64,000 bases of DNA from Rachicladosporium sp. CCFEE 5018. Taxonomy: Eukaryota; Ascomycota; Dothideomycetes; Cladosporiales; Cladosporiaceae. The DNA lies in contig KZ111159.1 in the NCBI GenBank assembly GCA_002077045.2, positions 62,001-126,000 of the forward strand. Reading direction: 5' to 3'. This document shows positions 21,411 through 33,009 of this stretch, one piece after another; positions within the stretch are counted from its first letter, which is position 1; each line of letters begins with the position of its first letter. Both the position numbers and the translations under genes were made by a program. The notes beneath the pieces are model-generated. The model worked only from the letters and a program-made list of their open reading frames with translations, ran no database searches and was not told the origin of the DNA.

Positions 21411-24400
21411 CTACCGCCCACCCTCCCCCATCATCGGCGCAAAATCCGCCCTCATCCCCTGATCTCTCGTCCACTCCCCTCCGAAAGCACTCAGCCCCTG
21501 ACCCTGCCCACCATACCCTTGCACTCCTCCAACCTGCCCGGGCGTATTAGGATCACTCAACGGACTAGCGGTAGGCGCCTTCGGACTCTCCCAATTCTCT
21601 TGCCCTGCTCTACTCCCAGCGTTCTCAAAGCTATACCCATTCCGCTGTAGTGATTGCGAGTGGTGATGGCTGTGGAAAGCGTTCAGCCCTAAGCCACCTT
21701 GCTGCGAGGGGGTATAGGTGGTACTGGGTTTGCTGGGCAGCATACGCGCTTGTAGACCTTCACGCGGAGGATGCTGGAGCTGGGTGCGGAATTCTTGAGG
21801 CGTTTGGTGCGTGGCTGGAGGCCAGCGGAGGGGCGGGAGGTGAGGTGAATGGTTTGAGTCGGAAGTCGGAGGGCGTTGGGAAGGTGGCGTCCATTGATTG
21901 TTCGGTTGCTGGTGGTGGTCCAAGGATTGCGAAGGAGTGTGGTGGGCGTAGTGGGGTTGGTGGCTTGAGGTCGGGCGAGCGTGGTCTTGTGGAGGCCGAC
22001 GATCAGACCCTTGCTGGGCTGACCACATGGGTGCTGCAGGTGCACCGTAGGGTGAGCGGTGTTGCTGGGCCCCTGGCTGTGGGACTTGGCTGTACGATCC
22101 ATTGCTGCCGGAGTGTGCCATCATGGGCGCAGTCGGAGCATAGCCCTGCGTAGCTGGTCCAGTATGCGCATGCGACGAGCTCTGATACTTCATCTCCGTC
22201 TTCCGTTGCGAGACAGACTTGTAGCTCGGCTGCTGACTGGCGAACAGGTTGTGCGGTCTCTGCTGTGCGCCCACAGAGACGCGGCGGAAGCTGGAGTACT
22301 CGCCAGGGAACGCAGCCGGTAAGATCCTATTCGAATAGTACTGATCTTGCGAGAACGGCCGCAGAGGTGTACCATTACCGGTCTCACTGCCAGTATTCGA
22401 GTTGCGACGGTCTTGCTGACCCGGCTGATCGAAGAGACTTGGGTACGACCCTTGTCTCCCGGCTTGCGCAGTGAACTTCTGCTGGTTTGCGAGCGCCTGG
22501 GTGTCGACAGCTAGCATGTTCGGCGCCGCTGGAGCGCGTGGCTTGTAGTTGTAAGGTCTCGCCGGCTCGTGCTTGTAGTGGTGCATTTGTGCGAGAGGTG
22601 CGGGTTGTGGTCGCGGAATAGCTGCCTTCACAGGTATTGGGCGAGAAAGTGCACTCTGCTGTGCCAGGTAGTCGTAGCGAGGCTTCGGTGGGCTGACGCG
22701 GTCGAGGAAGTTGCTGCGAGTGACGTGCTCGGTGCCGCCGACGATGTCTGTGAAGAAGCATCTTGCTTCGGTTGACTTGAGCGGCAAATAGTAGTACAGC
22801 TGCTCTGCTTTGGCAAGATCGATGCTGATCTTGGGCAAGACCTCGCGATTGATGACATAGCCTTGTGGAGGGTTGTGCATGTTGTAGAAGTCGTGCCACT
22901 TGTAGTCAGGGTTATCGGCGAAGCTGTCATCCTGGTTCGGCACGCCATCTTGGCGATTGCTCGCGGAGACCAGCTTCTTACTCATACCCTCCGGCATGGG
23001 CAAGGCATTGGGCGATGGCTTCGGCCTCTGCGAATCGTCCGGATCCAGCACGCAGAGGTACTTCCAATCAAGCACAACGCGCTCCCTGTACACAACGTCA
23101 GCAATAGTCCCAGTCTTCAAGACATCACACAGAACATACATCTCAGGCAACACCTCAACCACAACCGTCATCTCCGCTGCCCGATTCTCCACCACCAAGC
23201 CAGCAAACACCTCCCTCCCAACCAGCTGCGCCTGCACAACGTCATTAATCTTTAACTCCCTTGCATAGCTCATGACCCGCCTAGTCCCCTCCAACATCTC
23301 CACATTCATATTCTTCGCCATCTTCGGCCGATGCATCTTACACCGCATATCGAAACCCTCCTCGAAGTACTCCGTGCCATCTTCACCGAAGGTAGGCACA
23401 GGCCCAGCATCGATCTGCACACCTGCCGCTTGCGCACAGGTAGCGTGGAAAGCGCGGGCGCACTTCTTGCCACAGCATTGGAAACAGGCGCCGCGTTTGG
23501 AGCGGCAGAAATTGCACTTGAGCTCGAGGCGAGCACGGTCAATGGTGTTTACGCCGCGGACGACTTCTTTGCCGTTATCGGTGGCGATGAAGGTCTCTGG
23601 CGTGAAGAGGGCACAAGAGCGGTGGGCTTGCTTGCCGTTCTCGGTGGGTAGAAGTGGCTCCCATGGATTGTCGTTGGGGCACATGATGCAAGGCTCGCGG
23701 GTCGGTGCTCGAATGCGGATGCGGATCTTCTTCTTCTTGCGCGGTGCTTCCTGCTTGATCTCGCGCTTACGCTTCCTCGAAGTACCCTTGCCTTTGACGC
23801 TGGCAGGCGGAGTCGGCAGCTTGCTCTCACCGTCGTCATCGAGATCGGAGTCATCGTCGGTCTCCTCGTAGTATTCTGGCGTCGGCTCGCCACGAAGCTT
23901 GCGCTCGATTTCGGACACATCGACCCAGACGTTGTCAGCCTCGCAATTACACTTGCGCGCTATGCGTCCATACTCCAGCCAAGACTCTGTAGCGAAATTG
24001 ACGGATTCAGCACAATTGTAGCCGAGATTGTAGCCAGAGTGGTAGCCGTATGGATAGGTGATCACGAATTCTCCCTCATAGTGTACCAGCTTGTTGACCT
24101 TGACATTGTACTGCTTTGCCAGCACATCAGGTGAGATGAGGTATGTCTTGTGGCGGAGGAATTGATCGCAGCCCTTCGCATCAACAGGCCAGACTGACTT
24201 CATCGCCTTCTCGAAGCGACGAGCGTCCTCCTGTGAGATGCTGTACCATTGCTTTGGCGCACCGAAGTGGATGTAGTTGATGCTGTACAGGTCCACATCC
24301 TCAAGATGCCAGGCGAACGTTGCCTTCCACATACCCATGTAAAGGTAGGCAGTATTGACACCCGGGATCTTGGTACCAAGTACATCCAGCAGATTCTCCA

Positions 24401-25603
24401 GCTTCGACACGTTCCAGCTATTCGTCTTGTCGTCGAAGAGAGATCCAGGCATGTCAGCAGCATACATCGGCTGGTTGAAGCCCAAGCTCTTCCAGTAATG
24501 CGTCTCTAGCTCTGCGCAACGCTCGGGCGTGAACTCGTCTAGACCCTCCATATGATAGTCGAAGTCTTTGAACGCCTTCTCATCGATGAAGTCGGCAGCC
24601 TCCATGGTGTTGTTCAGACGTCGCGATGCCACAGACTTTGCTTGTCCAGCTCCACCTCCAGGCGGCCTCCCTGGCTTCTTCCTCGGAGGCTTATCAGCGC
24701 TGGTCGCCGCAGCATTCTTGGCCCTCGTTGCCCGTACGGCCATCTCCTCTTCTTCGTCATCCTCAGGCTTCCACCCCTTCGGCTTGCGCCCCGGCTTCCT
24801 TCTGAGTTTCACCGGCTCCGGCGCTGGTGTAGTCTCCTGGTCTCCCGCCTCTCTCGCCTCCTCTGCAGCAGCTTTCTTCGCATTCGCCGCTGCTCTCCCC
24901 CTCAACGCACCACCACCCCTCACAACCTCCTTCTGCGTCTTCCGCCTCTCACCCCGCTTGGCAGGAGGCTGATACTGCGTCTCCTCCGTTAAGCTCTTCC
25001 ACTCAGGCAAATTGTAACTCCGCTGCTTCTCCACATTCTGTTGCGTGTAAGTGCCCAGTGTGCCATTGAATTCCTGCGTGATCGGGTTCTTGATGCGGAT
25101 CTGCTTCACCATCTCATTGAGCTTGGGGAGGGAGTCGCGCCTGGTCACCTGACGTCAGTATGCGCTTCACGTGAAGCCACGACGTGCAGTTCAACTCACC
25201 ATTCCGGAGGCGGTATGACCTTCACAATCCCGCTCTTCATCCCATACTTGTCGATCTTCTCGATGTACTTCTTGAAGCTCTTGAATTGCTCCATAGTCGG
25301 CTTGAATACAGGGATCTTGCCACCGTCCCAGTAGTGATCTGGCACCACCTCCTCTCCCTCATCTTCGCTCATATCAAGATCGCTGAGCTCCGAGTCGTCG
25401 TGCTTGGCCTCATGGTTCATCTCCTCAGACGTTGGAGGTGTAAGCGCACTGGCGGGTTTGGTATCGGGCTGCGCCTTCTCGATTGACGGGTGCATTTCGT
25501 CCGGAGGGGAGGGCGACAAAGGTGCGGCGCCGGTCATTGTCGCGGTGGCAGGAGCTATGTCCTCCACAGCGGGCGCAGATGCCCTTGTTCGGCGGGCAGG
25601 CAT
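21411..25603 (-). CDS. KDM4/Rph1-like JmjN-JmjC histone demethylase with extended PHD
   Basis: Two exons, 25200-25603 and 21411-25140 (junction in Trp of PPPEW|RDSLPKL), encode 1377 residues. JmjN lies near residues 98-150 (IPVFKPTMEQFKSFKKYIEK). An insert rich in Lys/Arg/Pro with AT-hook-like KKPGRPPGG follows. JmjC spans roughly 330-540: HLEDVDLYSINYIHFG supplies the His and Glu iron ligands, and PYGYHSGYNLGYN supplies the second His. NFATESWLEYGRIARKCNC has the zinc Cys pair typical of KDM4. An extended PHD (CIMCPNDNPWEP ... CNFCRSKRGACFQC ... FHATC) lies near 615-730, with a Tudor-like segment after it. The last about 550 residues are Gln/Pro/His-rich and disordered. It should remove H3K9/H3K36 methylation using Fe(II) and 2-oxoglutarate. 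Confidence 0.94.
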
Positions 25604-26601
25604 GGCTGCTGTGTGAACGGGCGATTGTTATCCGGATCGAGTCCCTGCGCGGCTTGGCAGGATCGCGCAGGCAGGCAGGTGGCGATCAATGCCCACGCTG
25701 TTGTCTAGTTTCGATACTGGGAGTGAGCGTCATCACATGCGGCGTTGTGCTACCATCACATGCGACGAAGACGATGTACAATATTGAAGGATGGGGAGTG
25801 GGTGTGTAGCGAGATGGACTCAAAGCGTCACGTTGGAGGTGCGAGGTCGCTGGGCTGTTTCGAGAACTAGCTCCCGCGTTGTCTTGAATGGTAGTGCACG
25901 ATGCAGGAGCGAGGGAAATAACGTGGGGTTCGAGAATTAGTAGATGCTGTGCGACGGCAACGACGATGGCAGGAACTCACAGGCACAAAGACCTCGGCAG
26001 TGAGTGTAGAGCAGGCCGCCATTGATGCAGCTTACACATTGGCAACTATGCAGCAAATCCTGTAACGACGAGAGCCGCCCAAGCGCAACGTCATGTTGAT
26101 GGATGTACACCTGGTCAACCATACATGTCCTTCCTTCTCCATGTTCGCCAAACGGTACTCATGCTACGGCAGGGCACACCAAGCTGCAAGCGCCAGATCG
26201 AGTCGTGACGATGAGAGATCTTGCGCATAGCGCCCGGGCTAACGCTCCAGGAGTGTACAAAGTCATACAACAATGTCGTGAGTCGCGCAAGCTCCGCCGT
26301 ACCTGCATACTGCCGCAAGCCACGCTAATGCACGACATTCTCCGCGTTCCGCGACAGTAATTGAGATGTCATCCTGCTCTCGCCGGAGTCCAGCCGTTGA
26401 GCCTCGCACGTATGATGCGCGCCATAGAAGCTCCATCATGCCATGCACTAGCTGGAGAAAATCTGGACGTTGATCATATAGCGGGACCTGGCTCCTCTGG
26501 CGTACCCGAAACTCGCGAGACTCTTGACCAGGTTTCTCGGCGACGATGAATCATCTCGTTTGTTATGTCGTTAGTCATTAACATCATCAAATCGGCTTGA
26601 A
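25604..26601. other. KDM4 promoter region
   Basis: About 1 kb between the KDM4 start and the ESS2 stop, both on the minus strand. No coding, RNA or repeat feature is seen. Confidence 0.45.
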
Positions 26602-27978
26602 TCACCATCTCTTCCTCACAGGCGTCCCCAGCCTTTGCGCCAGACTCTTCGCAGCAGGCGTCATACCCTTCTTCACGCCCTCCGCACTGGCAAATCTTGG
26701 TGTGGGCGTTCGTCCCGGCGTGATCCCCAGCCGACTCAACTCCTCGATCCTGCCCTTCCCACCCTTCCGTCTCGCAACGTCAGCTTTCGCCACCAGCCGT
26801 TCATGAACACCCTCTCGCTTGCTCGTTTCCTCGATTTTGAACAGATTGGGACCTGAAATGTCAGCTTTCGGTAACAGGGCGAGCACTGCTTCCCGTTCGG
26901 CAGCATCAGCCTCTTCGTCTGTGACGGGCAAGCCGAGTTCGGAGGGCGTGGGCTCCGCATCCACGAAAGCATAGCCATTTACTCGAGGCGTTGCAGCACC
27001 ACTGTAGCCTGGCTCGGAGGCCGTTGGGCGTGGTCGCCCCGAGATGGCTGCATCTATGGCGCTCAGCGAAGGGCTTGGCGGGATCGCTTGACTTGGAGCA
27101 GAGGGATCGGGCAGGCGTGTGCCAGAGTAGTTCGTAGCTTTTGGCGGCACCAGTGATCGTTCTTCGGCTGCTTGCGCCACAGTGAGCGTCGTGTCCTCAA
27201 CGCTATCGGGGCCGAACATGAATGTGTTCCGAGGTCCCGTGCGATCTGGGAAGGAGTTCAAGGAAGCTGGCCGGTCGTCCAAATCCTGTGAAGGGCCCTG
27301 TACGGAGACAAGTTGACGCTCTTCGCCTGCAGCATTCGTACGAGTAAGTGATGTAGATGTGCCAGCTTCAAGCAAGTTCTGCTGCTTCTCCCGCCACGCA
27401 ATCTGCCGCGCCGTCGGCATGTTATTGCCCTGATGAAAGAACGCGTACTTCGCCGCCCTCTTCTCATTCTGCTTGTCCAGCAACGCATTAAAGCTCTCGT
27501 TATCCTCCGAAGTATACTTCGCCTGGAAAGCCCCCAACGAAAGATTGACATCCACCTCCCTCTCCCTCTCCGGCAGGAAATGCTCCTCTCCAACCTCAGT
27601 CCTCGGCGTCAGCCCCGGCGTCCCACCCACAAACCCCCTTGGCGTCTCCCCCATATCCTGCGTCCGTCTGGGCGTGAAGCTCGTCCCTCGCCGCCTCCTC
27701 GTCTCCGGTCCAGGTGTCATGACTTGCGTTAGTCGACGTCCGGCATCGCGGATCCAGTCCGTGTCGTTGCTGTCTAGGGCTGAGAGGTACTCTTGCTGGG
27801 CTTCTGATTCGAGCAAGCCGGGGAAGAAGTCTCGGGCTATGATGTGGGAGAGTGCTGAGGCGTAGATGTCTTCGTCTAGAACTTTGGCGGGGCGCTTTTG
27901 GCGTTTTGGAGGGGGCGGAGGGGGCATGAGGGAGGTATCGGCGGAGCGCTTGGTCAGCGCTCCGCTGGGGTACGCCAT
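26602..27978 (-). CDS. ESS2/DGCR14 (Bis1) nuclear splicing-associated protein
   Basis: Intronless, 458 residues from MAYPSGALTK at 27978. The family start is clear: KRQKRPAKVLDEDIYASALS then HIIARDFFPGLLESEAQQEYL. In the middle are NLSLGAFQAKYTSEDNESFNALLDKQNEKRAAKYAFFH and KATNYSGTRLP, and near the end TPSELGLPVTDEEAD, FKIEETSKREGVHERLVAKA and a basic close (LAQRLGTPVRKRW). ESS2 proteins associate with the spliceosome C complex in animals; S. pombe Bis1 is a stress-linked nuclear relative. An upstream in-frame ATG at 28041 would add 21 residues of poor coding character. It is divergent from the YAG7-like gene, 264 bp apart. Confidence 0.9.
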   Translation of the reverse strand: MAYPSGALTKRSADTSLMPPPPPPKRQKRPAKVLDEDIYASALSHIIARDFFPGLLESEAQQEYLSALDSNDTDWIRDAGRRLTQVMTPGPETRRRRGTSFTPRRTQDMGETPRGFVGGTPGLTPRTEVGEEHFLPEREREVDVNLSLGAFQAKYTSEDNESFNALLDKQNEKRAAKYAFFHQGNNMPTARQIAWREKQQNLLEAGTSTSLTRTNAAGEERQLVSVQGPSQDLDDRPASLNSFPDRTGPRNTFMFGPDSVEDTTLTVAQAAEERSLVPPKATNYSGTRLPDPSAPSQAIPPSPSLSAIDAAISGRPRPTASEPGYSGAATPRVNGYAFVDAEPTPSELGLPVTDEEADAAEREAVLALLPKADISGPNLFKIEETSKREGVHERLVAKADVARRKGGKGRIEELSRLGITPGRTPTPRFASAEGVKKGMTPAAKSLAQRLGTPVRKRW

Positions 27979-28242
27979 GGCTGAGCGTTGATGGTAAGAT
28001 GTCGCCGGTGTGCTGGAGAGAAGATGTGCTTCGTTGGTCACGACATGGAAACATCGAAGGCTGACTCAGCCACCGCGGCAAACCTGCCTTCGCGGAAGCT
28101 CACGCGACTCAGAATTTGGCCGCGGTGATCTGGAGCTCTCATACCAACACACAAACGCATACAACATCAGCTTTGCACGACGAAATCCTCATTTGAAAGC
28201 TCCAGAACTCCACACAACACATAATATATCAGCATCTACAAA
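27979..28242. promoter_or_regulatory. Shared promoter of ESS2 and the YAG7-like gene
   Basis: A 264-bp head-to-head interval, the shortest of the clear bidirectional promoters in the window. No named motif is claimed. Confidence 0.45.
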
Positions 28243-29710
28243 ATGGCCGCCTCCATAGCCGACGCCAGCGAAGGCACCTACGAGAATGCACACATCAGTG
28301 GCATGCAGAAAACGATCCGGAGCATCACCAAGAAGCTCGCAGGCATGCAGAAAACCGACGCCGTCATAGCTGCAAATCCTGGCGTCTCTCTCGATGAGTC
28401 GGTTTCTCAACGCAAAATCAATCAAGACCAGAAAGCCTCCGCTCTCAAGAAACCCCAACTGCAAGCCCAACAAGCCCAGCTCGCAGAGCAAGTCCAGCTG
28501 TTCAAGCAATTTGACGGCGAGTACCAAGCGCAGATTAAGAAGGTGAAAGAGGAGGCTGAGACGAAGACGGCGGCCGCGGTGGAGAGGGTGAGAAAGGAGG
28601 TTGAGAGTGAGGTGCAGGGGAAGCAGGAGGAGGGGATCAGGGGGAAGTTGTTGACGCTCAGTCAGTTTTTGAGGGCTGCGGCTGCGAGGAGAAACGAGGA
28701 GGAGGACGCTAGCACGGATGAGAACTTGGCTTTTGAGGGTGCGTTGTTGTTGGTTTATGGGGGGGATCAGACGGCTGTTGATACTGCATTGGACTTGATT
28801 GAGGGGTCTGAGAAGAAGGTGCTGAGTATTGAGGGGAATGAGCTGCCGGTGAAGTGTGAGTGGTGAAGAATGAAATTGTCGTTTGATACGATACTAACAT
28901 GCTACAGACTCCCAAATCAAGCAGGCTTCCGTCGAGCACGCGCCCCCACCCCCTGAAGACACCTCCGATCCTGCAATCGATGACACCCCCGCCATTCCTG
29001 ACACTAGCAACAATCCCCACCCCAACGGCGACTCATCCGCCGTCTCCGACCCAACAGTCGCCAACGCCGGCCTCACCGAACTCAACACGACCGTCCCCCA
29101 AACTAACGGTACCTCCGCCTCCCACCACGACCTCATGTCCCCCGTCCAAGCCACAACAGGCGAGTCTGGAGGCAACGCAGCCGGCGATCGTTGGGACACC
29201 AACGGCGGCGCCGACAAAGACACTCTCGAAGACGACAACAGCTACGAAATCATTCCCCGTCCGAACGACGAAGTCGACACTCCCGCTCCTACCACCGAGA
29301 CTGCCGCTCCCCAGGTCAGCGCCACGAGCTGGGCTGAGGACGCGCAGCAAGCTTCCCACGAGCCGCCTGCTGGCAACACTGCTGGCGAGGCGTGGGATAC
29401 CAAGGCTGCTGGCGACTCATCTGCACCTGCCGCCACGCCCAGCACCGTTGCGCCTGTGAACGGCGTGGCCGACGATGGCTTCCAAGAGATCCCCAACCGT
29501 CACCGCGGCCGTGGCGGGTTCCGTGGTGGTCGTGGAGGCGAGGGCGGCGATCGTGGGTTCCGTGGTGGTCGTGGCGGGCGTGGTGGCAGTCGTGGGTCGT
29601 TCCGTGGCAGAGGCGATGGCGAGTATCGCGGTCGCGGAGATGGGGAGTACCGTGGTCGTGGAGGGCGTGGCAGGGGTGCGCCCAGGGGCGATGCGGCGCC
29701 GCGTACATGA
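28243..29710 (+). CDS. YAG7-like protein with C-terminal RGG box
   Basis: Two exons, 28243-28855 and 28908-29710, give 471 residues. The 52-nt intron has gtgagt and a perfect TACTAAC branch site at 28892-28898. The N-terminal 205 residues are helical (SGMQKTIRSITKKLAGMQK, a long Lys/Glu coiled coil, then LTLSQFLRAAAARR and LLLVYGGDQTAVDTALDLI), which matches the fungal Yag7 dimerisation region. The middle is acidic and disordered. The last 65 residues are an RGG/RG box with a repeated RGDGEY unit, a typical RNA-binding and arginine-methylation target. Yag7 is a little-studied, translation-associated relative of Stm1 in yeast. The family call rests on architecture as much as on sequence. Confidence 0.78.
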
Positions 29711-30441
29711 GCGAGCACGGGCAGCGGTGCGAAGGCACTGAGACTATATGCGAGGGTATTCAAAGCTCTGGCTCTGATCTACAGTAGCAGATCATCGGGG
29801 TGATGCCCTTGGCTGGCCTGCATGGAAAGGCGAAGAAGGGAAAGAGGGGAAGTGAAGTGTATAACTACCTGTAAGAGCAGCGGAAACGCATCGCGAGCGT
29901 AAAGCGAAGGGCCTAGACTTCTGCACTATCTCGTGCAAAGCATGTGTACATGTATACTTAAACCACCTCGGCATGCCTAGACTTGCTCGTTCCCAGCATC
30001 GCTCAACGGTATCATTACTGCGATCAAGAGCTGTAAAGTTCATTGCCCTTGAACATGGAATCTGTCCACTACATCCACCTTGCACGATCGTGCTTTTGTC
30101 TACCAACATGACTGACGAAACACCTTCTTGGAAGATCGAAGCTCGCATTTGCATACAAGCTCCGCTATGGGAGCAGAGCATGAGTGCACCGTTTCGGGCA
30201 GCTTACTTCGGTTTTCTCGAAGTAAGGATTCTTGTCAATCAGGAATTCTCATTATGAGGATCTCCAAAAGTTCCTGGAATGTGGGCAGACGTCGCCTAAG
30301 AGTAGCGTCTTGGTGCTGCTGGCCAACCATTGACGCGCCGAGGCGACACGTCGAGTCGCGTCTTCCTGCAAACCTCACTTCAGCCTCGAGACGTAGATTC
30401 TCGGGCATCTGCCTTTCTCAGCAGTGATTGCCAACAGCACC
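29711..30441. other. Intergenic region between YAG7-like gene and RNase H2A
   Basis: About 730 bp, holding the terminator of one plus-strand gene and the promoter of the next. Nothing else is seen. Confidence 0.4.
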
Positions 30442-31437
30442 ATGGACGACCCCATGGACGACCAGCTCGAGTCTCAAGACCTCACCCTCACGCCTGCAAC
30501 CTTCACTCCGCCCTCTATATCCCACCCCGCACTCCTCGCCGGCGAAAGCTACACCCACCACTCCCCCGTCCCTGCCCACCTTCTCTCCACGCCATGTGTC
30601 CTGGGCATAGACGAAGCCGGGCGTGGTCCCGTGCTCGGTCCCATGGTGTATGGTCTCTACTACCTGTCCACAACCCTGCAGCACTCATTGTTGGCTGAGA
30701 CGCACCACTTCGACGATTCAAAAGTCCTCACGCCGGCAGTCCGCGCGGACCTGTTCCAGAAGATCTGCACTCCTGGCACAGACCTATACGAGCAGTCCGG
30801 CTGGGCTGTCCGTGTGATGAGTGCGCGGGATATCGGCGCCGCCATGCTCTCGGCGAACGGAGGTGGGAATCTGAACACGCAAGCCATGGACGCTACGATT
30901 CAGCTTATCCGCGATGTGCTGGAGAAGGGCGTGATGGTGAAGGAAGTCTTCATCGACACTATCGGGCCTCCGGCGACCTACCAGAAGAAGCTCGAGAAGC
31001 TATTCCCTACGCTGGAGATTACTGTGGCGAAGAAGGCAGATAGTCTGTACCCCTGCGTCTCAGCAGCCAGTGTCTGCGCAAAAGTCACCCGCGACATCGC
31101 GCTCGAAGTTCTCTACGATCCTTACAGCACCTCCATCTCCTCGGTACCGGGCTGGGGCAGCGGCTACCCAAGCGACGTACGGTGTACAGACTGGATGAAG
31201 GGGGCTCTGGATCCAGTGTTTGGGTGGGGCAGCGAGTGCCGATTTAGTTGGGGGACTGTCAAGGAGATGCTGGAGGTCAAGGGGAAGGCTAAGGAGGCTG
31301 TGAAGGTGGACTGGCCTGAGGACGAGGATGAAGGTGGGAATATGAGGTTGACGAGTTTTATGCGGAATGAGGAGGAGGAGCCGCGGGATGAGCTGGGGAA
31401 TTGGTTTGGGTGTCGGGTGGGGACTGAGGTGTTTTGA
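30442..31437 (+). CDS. RNH201: Ribonuclease H2 catalytic subunit A
   Basis: Intronless, 331 residues from the ATG at 30442 (MDDPMDDQLESQD). The type 2 RNase H core starts at LGIDEAGRGPVLGPMVYG, which gives the first Asp and Glu of the active site. FDDSKVLTPAVR is the conserved substrate-binding segment, VFIDTIGPPATYQ contains the third acidic residue, and KKADSLYPCVSAASVCAKVTRD the fourth with the C-terminal helix. SGYPSD and a Trp-rich stretch (CRFSWGTVKEML) complete the domain. With subunits B and C it removes single ribonucleotides and RNA:DNA hybrids from nuclear DNA. The frame extends a few codons upstream without an ATG. It converges on the TDA3-like gene. Confidence 0.95.
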   Translation: MDDPMDDQLESQDLTLTPATFTPPSISHPALLAGESYTHHSPVPAHLLSTPCVLGIDEAGRGPVLGPMVYGLYYLSTTLQHSLLAETHHFDDSKVLTPAVRADLFQKICTPGTDLYEQSGWAVRVMSARDIGAAMLSANGGGNLNTQAMDATIQLIRDVLEKGVMVKEVFIDTIGPPATYQKKLEKLFPTLEITVAKKADSLYPCVSAASVCAKVTRDIALEVLYDPYSTSISSVPGWGSGYPSDVRCTDWMKGALDPVFGWGSECRFSWGTVKEMLEVKGKAKEAVKVDWPEDEDEGGNMRLTSFMRNEEEEPRDELGNWFGCRVGTEVF

Positions 31438-31680
31438 GAGCATGGACACTTGCGTGATGATTGCTGATCGAGGTGACTCAGTGCCAGAGCTGGATCTCAG
31501 CCCTGCGACGGGCTTTGATTTGAGCATGCAAAAGGCTCGTGGAGAGATGTCATCAGCAACCGGGTAGCATGAGCATGCGAAAGGACTCGAAGCCAGGATG
31601 TATGCAGAGGTAGTCAGACTCGGGCATCCTGACTCGTAACCACAGCAAGCCCAATGACTGGGTCTACGAAACGAGCACGC

Positions 31681-33009
31681 CTACATCGCCATCCTCGGAT
31701 TCAACCCCTTGATCTTTGCGCTCTTCGCCTCCCCATCAAACACAAACTCGGACACCAACTTGCCGGTCCCAGGCCCATTCTGGATCCCCCAGCACGTGTG
31801 CCCCGCCGCCATGACCAAACCCTTCACGTCCGTCAACCCAATCAACGGCCCTCCACTACCAACGACATTCGGCAAATAACAAGCCTGCCGTGCCGTCACC
31901 TCCCCATCCCTCAGCTCATCTGAGACAGACGCGACGTAGTCCACGATATCCTGACACCGCCGCTCGTCCACCTCGACCAAATCCGAGGACTTGGGCAGAG
32001 GCACGAGGTGATCGCCTTCTCCACAAGCGTAGACTTCGTTCCGCGGCCGGGCGTAGATCTCAGGCGTTACTATCTGCTCGCCTCGACCGGCGCGGGAGGT
32101 TGGCATCCCTTTGCTCACTACGCGCTTGGCGGCGTTTTTGTCGCCAAATCCAGCTGGCAGCCGAATCTGCGTGAACAGCGCGTATGCGCTCACAGGTCTC
32201 GAAGGGCGGATCGTAACACTGTGCGCGCGGAGTGCCTCTATGGGCGCATCAGGGTAAATACTGCGCGTCCAGGGGCCAGCGGACAGCACGATGTCCGTCG
32301 CAGGGAGGGTGTGGCTGCTGCCGTGTTGGGTGTACGTCACGCTATCCACCGCGCTGCCGTCGGGCGTGTAGTTGATGCTATCGACGCTCGCGCCGGTCTG
32401 GACATCTACGCCTTTCCCCGCCGCCAGATCAGCCATAGCCGTCGTGAACTGGAACGGATGGACTTGTGCGGTCGTACTCGGGTCGCCCATCTCATCATAC
32501 CCCCGCAGACTCGCAGGGTCAATCCAGTCCATGTCGCTCGGCACACCAGCTGCTCGCAACTTACTCATGGCATCTTTCGTTCGCTTCTTGAGGCCCACGT
32601 GCTCTTTACTGTCTTCGCCGTTCATCTCCCCATCCTTTCCCTCAATACTAAGTTTGCCGTTGCTGGCCTGCTTCACATCCTCCAAATGCCTCCCCACACA
32701 CTCAACCTGCCCACAGTGCACAGCCCTATACCCCCATCGCTCCTCGCCACCATGCTCATCGCTTAGTTGCTTATGCAGCTTATAACTCAGCGGGACGATG
32801 GAGCTAGGATAAGCCCAGAGGGCTAGCAGGCCGCCGGCTTTGCCTGAAGCTCCGCCTGCGATCTTGGTGGCTTCGAGCAGGGTGATTTTGTGTTTGGCTG
32901 GGTCGTAGGATGGGTGGCGGGTTAGGTAGTAGGCACTTGTGCAGCCTATGATGCCGCCGCCGATTATGATGATGTTTCTCGTGTCTACGGCTGAGTTGTT
33001 GGTCGCCAT
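31681..33009 (-). CDS. FAD-dependent oxidoreductase, TDA3-like (DAO fold)
   Basis: Intronless, 442 residues. The N-terminal dinucleotide site NIIIIGGGIIGCTSAYYL is followed by ITLLEATKIAGGASGKAGGLLA, the FAD-binding and substrate-loop region of DAO-type (D-amino-acid oxidase/glycine oxidase) enzymes. Near the middle is DIVLSAGPWTRSIYP, and the C-terminus has GLVMAAGHTCWGIQNGPGTGKLVSEFVF, the second FAD contact. The overall pattern agrees with yeast Tda3 and S. pombe relatives, linked genetically to endosome-Golgi traffic; the substrate is not known. No signal peptide or peroxisomal C-terminal tripeptide is visible (ends RMAM). Confidence 0.86.
   Translation of the reverse strand: MATNNSAVDTRNIIIIGGGIIGCTSAYYLTRHPSYDPAKHKITLLEATKIAGGASGKAGGLLALWAYPSSIVPLSYKLHKQLSDEHGGEERWGYRAVHCGQVECVGRHLEDVKQASNGKLSIEGKDGEMNGEDSKEHVGLKKRTKDAMSKLRAAGVPSDMDWIDPASLRGYDEMGDPSTTAQVHPFQFTTAMADLAAGKGVDVQTGASVDSINYTPDGSAVDSVTYTQHGSSHTLPATDIVLSAGPWTRSIYPDAPIEALRAHSVTIRPSRPVSAYALFTQIRLPAGFGDKNAAKRVVSKGMPTSRAGRGEQIVTPEIYARPRNEVYACGEGDHLVPLPKSSDLVEVDERRCQDIVDYVASVSDELRDGEVTARQACYLPNVVGSGGPLIGLTDVKGLVMAAGHTCWGIQNGPGTGKLVSEFVFDGEAKSAKIKGLNPRMAM

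Noticed and set aside
29316..29763. Antisense His/Pro-rich frames over the RGG box
   Set aside because: Produced by the GGN/CGN codons of the RGG repeat on the other strand.
30424..30441. GTG start for RNase H2A at 30424
   Set aside because: A good ATG follows at 30442, and non-ATG initiation is not needed.
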